This document shows, one piece after another, positions 1 through 5,080 of a stretch of DNA of 5,080 nt. This DNA comes from Anaerolineae bacterium (GTDB lineage Bacteria > Chloroflexota > Anaerolineae > Anaerolineales > Villigracilaceae). Every line of letters begins with the position of its first letter. Positions within the stretch are counted from its first letter, which is position 1. Location of the stretch: contig DQGV01000359.1 of the NCBI GenBank assembly GCA_003524705.1, positions 1 through 5,080 on the forward strand. The letters run 5' to 3'. The notes under the pieces were generated by a model, which ran no database searches, was not told the DNA's origin, and saw nothing but the letters and a program-made list of their open reading frames with translations. A program made the position numbers and the translations under genes.

Positions 1-1470
1 GCTTTGTAATGTGACCACACGCCAACCAAGATTTTGCACTGCTGTTTCTGTTTCATTTTCAAGGTCAACTTCTGTTACAAGTTGTGCTTGGCTTACCAAA
101 ACTAATTCACCATCGTGGATCGTATCCATAAATGGTTGATTTAGTTTTAGAATTTCAATAATATCAAGCGGCGCATCTTCTACTTCAAGTTCAATTTCTC
201 CGTCTTCTTCCAAATGAAGTTCTAACTCTCTGCCATCCGGTAAATAGATTTCAGTGCGCCCTGTTTCACCCGGTCTACCTAATTCTAAAATGGGGGTGAT
301 GATTTCTAAATTGACAGATGTTCTGAGAACACCAATAACGTTTGCGTTTTCTGAATCAAAAATTGGTACAGCCATTTGTAATGATAAGGTTTCTGTGCTT
401 CTATCAAATATAGGCTGACTAATAAACACCGCACCGCGTCCGTTGTTATAGGCTCTCTGCCACCATTCTTCATCAGCCTGATAATAATCCGAAGTAATAT
501 CTGTTGAGACAACATTGGATCCGTATATATCAGTTATAAAAACTTCTACATGTGATGGAAAATTCGATTTAAATTCAAGTAACACATTTGATGTTTCATT
601 TTGAAGCACTGAACGCATCAATTGGTTTGTATTGTTGGCGGCTACTGCTTCACGCCATTGTCTATCAAGGTTTTCGATTTCGGATAAATCACTATTTGGA
701 GTTTGACTTTCCAGAAAACTTCGTAAAAGCGAATCGGATGCAAGGATTTGTAGGAAATTAACTTGAGAAGTTAATTCTTTACCAATGGAATTAGCGGACG
801 TGTTTGCTACTTCAGTTAATTGTTCATTGACCCTGTCTGTTAATTCACTCAAAATCAAACGATTGATAGCAAATGCCACTGCACTTACAGAGATGATACT
901 CAAGGCTATAAATGTAATGATAAGTTTTGTTTGTAAAGCATATTGACGGAAGCGATAAAAAATAATTCCTAAATAAATAATTGCTAAAACTGCTGTAACA
1001 ACAATCGATGCCGAAGTGGTAGGAATGCTTGTTGCGCCGGGGGCAAACAATTCAATCAACACAATCAAAATTGCAAAAACAAAAGCACCAATTGAGATTC
1101 TAGTAGAAGATTGAGATGGTAAAGTTCCATTAGCAATAGCAGTTGAAATCAATGCCATAACAATAGCAGTTTGCCAACCAACGTTATCTGCCGCGAGGGG
1201 ATACAAAAGAGAAGCAATGGAAATCACTGCCAAAAGCACGTAGATGCCACGGATATGATTGCCTTTACGAGATAAATAATATCCATACCCTGCACTTAAT
1301 GCTACGCAGGGCATCATAATATTATCAATAATTGTTTTATCTTCTGTTGGCACAAAAAATAGTGTGTATATAGAAACCAAAGACATTAATACAAATAGTA
1401 TTAATGTGACCACTTTGGCTGTGCGTCTTTGCGAAGATAAAATGTCTGATTCGTGCTTAACTTCTGTCAT
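1..1470 (-). CDS. Gene C: seven-helix membrane protein with extracytoplasmic double Cache domain (3' end outside window)
   Basis: 490 codons read without a stop from an ATG at 1470 to the left edge; TGGAG sits 5 bases upstream of the ATG. Seven membrane helices lie at about residues 20-40, 51-67, 75-92, 98-113, 126-143, 154-172 and 183-202. Basic loops (SQRRTAK, SRKGNHIR, YRFRQYALQTK) place the N-terminus inside, so residues from about 205 on are extracytoplasmic. They form a double Cache domain: a long first helix (VNEQLTEVANTSANSIGKEL), then YYQADEEWW (329-337), the strand pair ISQPIFDRSTETLSLQMAVP, a second subdomain opening at PGETGRTEIYLPDG, and near the edge LGWRVVTLQ, a typical closing Cache strand. 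Cache domains bind small extracellular ligands. An eighth helix and then HAMP and/or GAF, kinase or other output domains are expected outside the window but cannot be seen. Residues 415-432 are unusually acidic. It lies 41 bases after gene B with no terminator visible. Confidence 0.92.
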   Translation of the reverse strand, partial: MTEVKHESDILSSQRRTAKVVTLILFVLMSLVSIYTLFFVPTEDKTIIDNIMMPCVALSAGYGYYLSRKGNHIRGIYVLLAVISIASLLYPLAADNVGWQTAIVMALISTAIANGTLPSQSSTRISIGAFVFAILIVLIELFAPGATSIPTTSASIVVTAVLAIIYLGIIFYRFRQYALQTKLIITFIALSIISVSAVAFAINRLILSELTDRVNEQLTEVANTSANSIGKELTSQVNFLQILASDSLLRSFLESQTPNSDLSEIENLDRQWREAVAANNTNQLMRSVLQNETSNVLLEFKSNFPSHVEVFITDIYGSNVVSTDITSDYYQADEEWWQRAYNNGRGAVFISQPIFDRSTETLSLQMAVPIFDSENANVIGVLRTSVNLEIITPILELGRPGETGRTEIYLPDGRELELHLEEDGEIELEVEDAPLDIIEILKLNQPFMDTIHDGELVLVSQAQLVTEVDLENETETAVQNLGWRVVTLQS

Positions 1471-1475
1471 ACAGA

Positions 1476-1480
1476 CTCCA
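1476..1480 (-). promoter_or_regulatory. Shine-Dalgarno site of gene C
   Basis: TGGAG on the minus strand, five bases before the ATG at 1470, in the 41-base gap (1471-1511) after gene B's TGA. It supports the chosen start, which is followed at once by a short basic N-terminus and the first membrane helix. The gap shows no hairpin with a T-run, so no terminator separates B from C. Confidence 0.7.
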
Positions 1481-1511
1481 AAACCGATTCATTCCTACGA
1501 GTTGACCTGAC

Positions 1512-3248
1512 TCATTCATTGCCAGCACTTAACTCCAGTGCTACAGGTTCAATTTGCACCAACACATCTGAACCACCTAATGCTTTGCTTAATTCTTGCG
1601 CCGCTGTTTGTAGAATTGTCTCAAACCGTGTGGATGCACCAATCCGACTCGTAATATCTGTTGTCACACGCTCAAGGTCAGCGCGATATTGTGCCGCTTG
1701 AAGCAATGTCGCATTTTCAATCGCAAGAGAAAGACGTTCAGAAATTGACTCGGCAATTTCAATATCATCTTGACTTAATTCACGTTGATTACGTACATTG
1801 ATATTTACAATTCCTACCACTTCACCGCGCAAGCGGATAGGAATCGCCAATTTGCTTTCTTTTTCATTTCCGTTGGTAAAGACAGTCTTCCCTTTTGAAA
1901 GGGCTTCTTGAATATGCTCGCCTTGTAGAGGTTTTTCAAGTGCCTTCACAGCAGACTCTTTCAATTCCATGCCGACGCGTAAGTTTTTAGGTCTCAACAC
2001 TTGCCACGCTTCTAGTGTAGATTTGCGAATGGCAATTTGTGCTTCTTCTAATGCGTTTTGTGCTTCTTCAATGGTTCTGGCATTGTTAATCGCCACAGCC
2101 ACTTGGTCTGCTAAAGTAAACAACACATCCACATCATCTTGGCTAAAAGCATTTGGTTCGGTGCTTTGCACATCTAACGCGCCGATGATTTCACCAGCAT
2201 ATCGAAGTGGAAGAGCCATTTCGGAACGAGTGTTGGGGAGGTCGGGATTGTTGAAGAAAACAGCATCAGCTCCCACGTCTAGCGCGATGCGGGGTTGACC
2301 TGTTGCTGTTACAAATCCCACGATACCGGTTTGTCCAATTTCTAGTTTGTGTCCGCGTTCTAACATTTTTCTGCCACCAAAACTATTCGCGGCACGAAGC
2401 ATTGCAAATTGTTTGTTACTATCTAATAAGAAGATACCGGTATGATAAATGTTAAATTGCTCACTAATCACTTCGGTAATACGTGGCAAAAGTGTTTCAA
2501 GGTTTTGAATCGATGAAATGATTCTGGTCACTTCAGCCACTGCTTGGAATTGACGAGCGCGTCGTTCATTGATTTGATTTGCTTGCTGTAACTCAACAGT
2601 TCTTTCGTTTACGCGTTGTTCTAGCGAAGCTTGTAATTCATTCAATTGTTCATTTTCGCGTCTTTGAATTTCTTCACTAGCACGCGCTCTTTCAATATTT
2701 TCATTCAAGCGTAGAATCAGCAAGTTGATAATAAATGCCGCTCCAAGTAACAAAACAGGGATAATAATGACATCATCTAAACCTGCTCGAGTAACTTCAA
2801 TCCTGCCATTTAAGTCCATATATCCCACAAATACAACGCATAGAATAGCAATTGGGGTGGTAATGAAAATAGAGCGTTTGCCAAGCAAGATAGCAGATAT
2901 GACCAAAATAATGGGTAAGCCCAAAAGTGCTGTGTTTTTTAGACCATTTCTTTCGGAAGCAATGACTGCTACTGCGAGAATTAATCCTAGCGGCACCACG
3001 AGTTTTGTCATTGTTAATTTGCCTCTGTTGGCTAAGAACAGAGAAACTAACTCAAGGAGCAAAGTAATTGTAAGTGCTATAAAAGCAACAGGATTTCTGG
3101 CATCTTCACCGCCGACAATGCCAGTAACCAATGGCAATAAGGCGATGTTGACGAAAATAACAAAGACCACAATATTGCGCGTCAGGCGAATGAATGCAGG
3201 GTCTTTATCATCTTCACTGCGAAAGTAGTTTAAAAAACTTGTAAGCAT
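1512..3248 (-). CDS. Gene B: six-helix membrane protein with signalling coiled coil and two GAF domains
   Basis: Complete 578-residue membrane sensor. ATG start with an AGGAG site 6 bases upstream. Six hydrophobic helices lie at about residues 26-46, 53-73, 81-97, 106-122, 126-142 and 158-180. Basic residues (RLTR, NRGKLTMTK, GKR, RLNENIERAR) fall in the N-terminus and even-numbered loops, so both ends should be cytoplasmic. A coiled coil (about 181-235, LEQRVNERTVELQ) leads into GAF1 (238-391), a second weaker GAF (about 414-515, LAIPIRLRG core) and a 53-residue tail that starts like a third GAF but stops. GAF1 is 69% identical to that of gene A (107 of 154 by hand), including His269 and His300. 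GAF1 has no cysteine, so covalent bilin binding is unlikely. There is no output domain. The six-helix part lacks a family I can name; it resembles the N-terminus of gene C. Likely role (inference): membrane-linked sensing or signal integration together with genes A and C. Confidence 0.94.
   Translation of the reverse strand: MLTSFLNYFRSEDDKDPAFIRLTRNIVVFVIFVNIALLPLVTGIVGGEDARNPVAFIALTITLLLELVSLFLANRGKLTMTKLVVPLGLILAVAVIASERNGLKNTALLGLPIILVISAILLGKRSIFITTPIAILCVVFVGYMDLNGRIEVTRAGLDDVIIIPVLLLGAAFIINLLILRLNENIERARASEEIQRRENEQLNELQASLEQRVNERTVELQQANQINERRARQFQAVAEVTRIISSIQNLETLLPRITEVISEQFNIYHTGIFLLDSNKQFAMLRAANSFGGRKMLERGHKLEIGQTGIVGFVTATGQPRIALDVGADAVFFNNPDLPNTRSEMALPLRYAGEIIGALDVQSTEPNAFSQDDVDVLFTLADQVAVAINNARTIEEAQNALEEAQIAIRKSTLEAWQVLRPKNLRVGMELKESAVKALEKPLQGEHIQEALSKGKTVFTNGNEKESKLAIPIRLRGEVVGIVNINVRNQRELSQDDIEIAESISERLSLAIENATLLQAAQYRADLERVTTDITSRIGASTRFETILQTAAQELSKALGGSDVLVQIEPVALELSAGNE
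2076..2537 (-). repeat. GAF1-coding repeat, copy in gene B
   Basis: Partner of the gene A segment at 3764-4225, same length and orientation. The exact 26-base match lies at 2245-2270 and encodes the ADAVFFNNP stretch. Sequence outside GAF1 and its preceding coiled coil is much less alike, so domain duplication or shuffling is more likely than recent whole-gene duplication. Confidence 0.85.
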
Positions 3249-3254
3249 TATGTT

Positions 3255-3259
3255 CTCCT
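3255..3259 (-). promoter_or_regulatory. Shine-Dalgarno site of gene B
   Basis: AGGAG on the minus strand, six bases before the ATG at 3248. It lies in the 20-base gap after gene A's TAA stop. It fixes the start of gene B and shows that B is translated independently rather than being a broken continuation of A. Confidence 0.85.
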
Positions 3260-3268
3260 AAGCAATCT

Positions 3269-5080
3269 TTATTGCTCAGATGATTCTGTGCTAAATTGAA
3301 TCGCCACTTCGGCACCGGGTAGGGTGTTTCCAATTTCTTGAATCGCGGTTTTGATAATTGACTCCAGACTAATGGAGTTGCCGATTTTTGTAGAAATTTC
3401 ACCAATCGTTCGTTCTTTTGTAGCACGTTTTTGAGCTTCTTGAAGCAGACGTGCATTTTCAATTGCCAAAGCAGTTCTTTCAGCAGTGGCTTGTGCAATT
3501 GCAATTTCATCTTCATCCCAAGTTTTATTTGGGTCGGTGGCACTCAGTTTTAATGTACCAATTTGTGCGCCACGCAAAATCAATGGAATAGCAAGGTTAT
3601 GTGTTTGCTTATTTTCTGCATTTGCAAACTGACTTGCTTCAACACCATCAAAGTGATATTGAGTCACGTTTTGGCGTTTTAAGAATTGATTCCATTGTTG
3701 TTCAATCATTTGTGCCGCTGTAATTTCGGCTTGTTCAAGTGCTTCGCGGCTTTGTTGATACGAACGTGCGTTTTGAATAGCAATACTTACTTGGTCGGCT
3801 AACAAAGAAAGGATATTGATATCTTCCTCAGAAAAAGCATTCACCTCAGTACTTTGCACATCCAATGCGCCAAAAATTTCTGCTTCCACTCGAAGTGGTA
3901 AAGCAATTTCTGAACGTGTTTCTGGAAGGTCAGGATTGTTGAAGAAAACAGCATCAGCACCCACGTCAAGAGCGATGCGTGGTTGACCAGCCCGCGTCAC
4001 GAATCCTACGATGCCTGTTTCGCCAACCTTTAGCCGATGATTCCGTTCAAGCATTCTTTTTCCGCCTTCACTATTTGCGGCGGCAAGAACTGCAAATTCT
4101 TTGTGAACATCTAACAAGAAAATGCCAACGTGATAAAACCCAAACTCTTCGGAAATATTTTGCACAATTTGTGGCAGAAGTTTTTCCATTGTTTGTGTTG
4201 AACTGATAATACGTGAAATGCGAGCAATTGATTCAAATTGTGCGGCACGTTTGGCATTATTTTGACTAATAATTTCAAGTTCGGCAGTGCGTTCGGCAAC
4301 TTTTTCTTCTAACCCTTGCAAGGTGGAATTTAATCGTTCTGTCATTTCATTAAATGACCTTGCCAATAAGCCAGCTTCATCTTGTGCTTCAATTTCTGCG
4401 CGGGCGGTTAAGTCTCCGCTGGTAATTTTTTCTACTGTGTTGGTCAACCTTCTGACCGGGCGTGTAATCACTTGCCCCACCACCAAGCTGACGAGTAAGG
4501 CACCAATGAATAAACCGATTAAGATAAGCCCAGCATTTTGAAGTGCCGCTTGAACTTCATTTTGCACCTCTTGGCGTGAAGCCAAAATCGCTGTATTTAA
4601 TTCATCTGCTGGTGCGAAGAATACAAGTTTGTATTGTGTTGAAGGCAATGCCGCACTAGCAACATAGGTATTGATGCCACCAATGGGAACTTCTACTAAA
4701 TTGGCTTGGTTGAAAACAATCCGTTGTGCGGCAAACTCTAGGTTTGGAATTTCTGTATCAAATAATGATTGTCTGGTTAACAAATTACCTGTTTCTTCTT
4801 GTGGCTCAATCCCAAAGACTTGATACCCTTCTTCAGGCATATAAATAATAAAACCGTTTTTATCTATGACAAATGCAAAGTCTGAAGCGGTTAATTGGAT
4901 GGTTGAGACCAAATCCACAATGCCAGTGAGTGTTATATCTGCTCCCATCACTCCTTTGAACTCCCCGGAGTTATACACAGGCACAGATAATGTGACAATT
5001 TCTCCCGCACCTGCTGGGTCTTGATAAGGATTTGTCAATTGCGGCAATCGGTCTGGATTTCTTTCAGGGGTTGCAATTGT
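3269..5080 (-). CDS. Gene A: Cache-HAMP-GAF-GAF membrane sensor without output domain (5' end outside window)
   Basis: Transmembrane sensory protein; the last 603 residues are visible and the frame is open to the right edge. In order: the C-terminal part of an extracytoplasmic double Cache domain to about base 4590 (YQDPAGAG, then a VIDKNGFIIYMP strand-turn and a closing ALPSTQYKLVFFAP strand); one membrane helix (about 4472-4537); HAMP (about 4313-4471, with RPVRRL and DEAG); a signalling coiled coil (LEEKVAERTAELE); GAF1 (3764-4225); a compact GAF2 (about 3443-3700, LAIPLILRG core); and a 48-residue tail (3272-3415) resembling the start of another GAF. The visible part has no cysteine. By family, Cache binds a small external ligand, HAMP relays the signal, and GAF binds a small molecule or dimerises. 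No kinase, cyclase, GGDEF, phosphatase or chemoreceptor tip follows. It ends 20 bases before gene B, probably in one operon. The TTG at 5047 is not taken as the start because it lies inside the Cache domain. Domain calls are secure; ligand and output are unknown. Confidence 0.93.
   Translation of the reverse strand, partial: TIATPERNPDRLPQLTNPYQDPAGAGEIVTLSVPVYNSGEFKGVMGADITLTGIVDLVSTIQLTASDFAFVIDKNGFIIYMPEEGYQVFGIEPQEETGNLLTRQSLFDTEIPNLEFAAQRIVFNQANLVEVPIGGINTYVASAALPSTQYKLVFFAPADELNTAILASRQEVQNEVQAALQNAGLILIGLFIGALLVSLVVGQVITRPVRRLTNTVEKITSGDLTARAEIEAQDEAGLLARSFNEMTERLNSTLQGLEEKVAERTAELEIISQNNAKRAAQFESIARISRIISSTQTMEKLLPQIVQNISEEFGFYHVGIFLLDVHKEFAVLAAANSEGGKRMLERNHRLKVGETGIVGFVTRAGQPRIALDVGADAVFFNNPDLPETRSEIALPLRVEAEIFGALDVQSTEVNAFSEEDINILSLLADQVSIAIQNARSYQQSREALEQAEITAAQMIEQQWNQFLKRQNVTQYHFDGVEASQFANAENKQTHNLAIPLILRGAQIGTLKLSATDPNKTWDEDEIAIAQATAERTALAIENARLLQEAQKRATKERTIGEISTKIGNSISLESIIKTAIQEIGNTLPGAEVAIQFSTESSEQ
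3764..4225 (-). repeat. GAF1-coding repeat, copy in gene A
   Basis: A 462-base coding segment for the first GAF domain of gene A, paired without gaps with 2076-2537 in gene B. The proteins are identical at 107 of 154 positions (69%, counted by hand). DNA identity includes an exact 26-base run at 3933-3958. This is a paralogous domain copy in direct orientation, not a mobile repeat. Confidence 0.85.

Noticed and set aside
306..515. 69-codon minus-strand frame
   Set aside because: It lies inside gene C in another frame, while the gene C frame there encodes a recognisable Cache strand pattern.
1471..1511. Terminator or promoter between B and C
   Set aside because: No inverted repeat with a T-run and no convincing -35/-10 pair was seen in the 41 bases. 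Only a ribosome site is supported.
1969..2298. 109-codon plus-strand open frame
   Set aside because: It is antisense to the conserved GAF1 of gene B, whose conservation with gene A is explained by the minus-strand reading. Cys/Ser-rich shadow composition.
2076..2537. GAF1 as a phytochrome-type bilin-binding or classical cyclic-nucleotide (NKFDE) GAF
   Set aside because: There is no cysteine in the domain and no NKFDE-like motif. The NNPDLP-x-TRSE stretch is the ordinary GAF lead into the ALPL strand.
2725..3228. 167-codon open frame on the plus strand
   Set aside because: It lies wholly opposite the membrane-helix region of gene B, has no domain-like pattern and no clear ribosome site. It is a shadow of the long minus-strand gene.
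3249..3271. A and B as one gene broken by a frameshift or stop
   Set aside because: A and B end at homologous points, B has its own AGGAG and ATG, and B starts with a membrane module instead of continuing A's domain order.
3214..3543. 109-codon minus-strand frame across the A-B junction
   Set aside because: It overlaps the conserved tail and GAF2 of A in another frame and has a low-complexity Lys/Leu/Gln composition. Both flanking genes have well supported ends here.
5045..5047. TTG as start of gene A
   Set aside because: The same frame stays open for 11 more codons to the window edge, and the TTG falls inside the Cache domain, whose first part must lie upstream.

Overview
The window looks like part of a chromosome of a moderately AT-rich bacterium. 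I infer Chloroflexota, probably class Anaerolineae. The basis is the style of the GAF proteins: long sensors with an 'LEERVAERTAEL'-type signalling helix, a GAF core with a GADAVFFNNPDLP block, then a compact second GAF. That style is frequent in this group. No marker gene confirms it, so the assignment is moderate.

All coding is on the minus strand and is nearly gap-free, so transcription runs from position 5080 towards 1. There are three consecutive genes, called A, B and C here. Gene A (5080 to 3269, its 5' end outside the window) encodes the end of an extracytoplasmic Cache domain, a membrane helix, HAMP, a signalling coiled coil, GAF1, a compact GAF2 and a short GAF-like tail. Gene B (3248 to 1512, complete) has six membrane helices in place of Cache-HAMP, then the same coiled coil, GAF1, GAF2 and tail. 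Gene C (1470 to 1, its 3' end outside the window) joins a six-helix membrane module like that of B to a seventh helix and an extracytoplasmic double Cache domain. The gaps are 20 and 41 bases, each with a Shine-Dalgarno-like site and no visible terminator, so the three are probably one operon whose promoter lies beyond the right edge.

The three proteins look like mix-and-match products of the same module set. A and B are 69% identical over a 154-residue GAF1 by my own count, but their sensing ends are unrelated and their second GAFs have diverged. Neither A nor B has a recognisable output domain (no histidine kinase, GGDEF/EAL, cyclase, PP2C, methyl-accepting or DNA-binding domain). Both stop at the same point, just after the first part of what would be a third GAF. 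The simplest inference is a membrane sensory cluster that combines external and membrane-derived inputs with a shared cytoplasmic GAF ligand, and passes the signal on by dimerisation or to a partner outside the window. No RNA genes, mobile elements, CRISPR arrays or inverted repeats were seen. No stretch over 41 bases lacks a gene.
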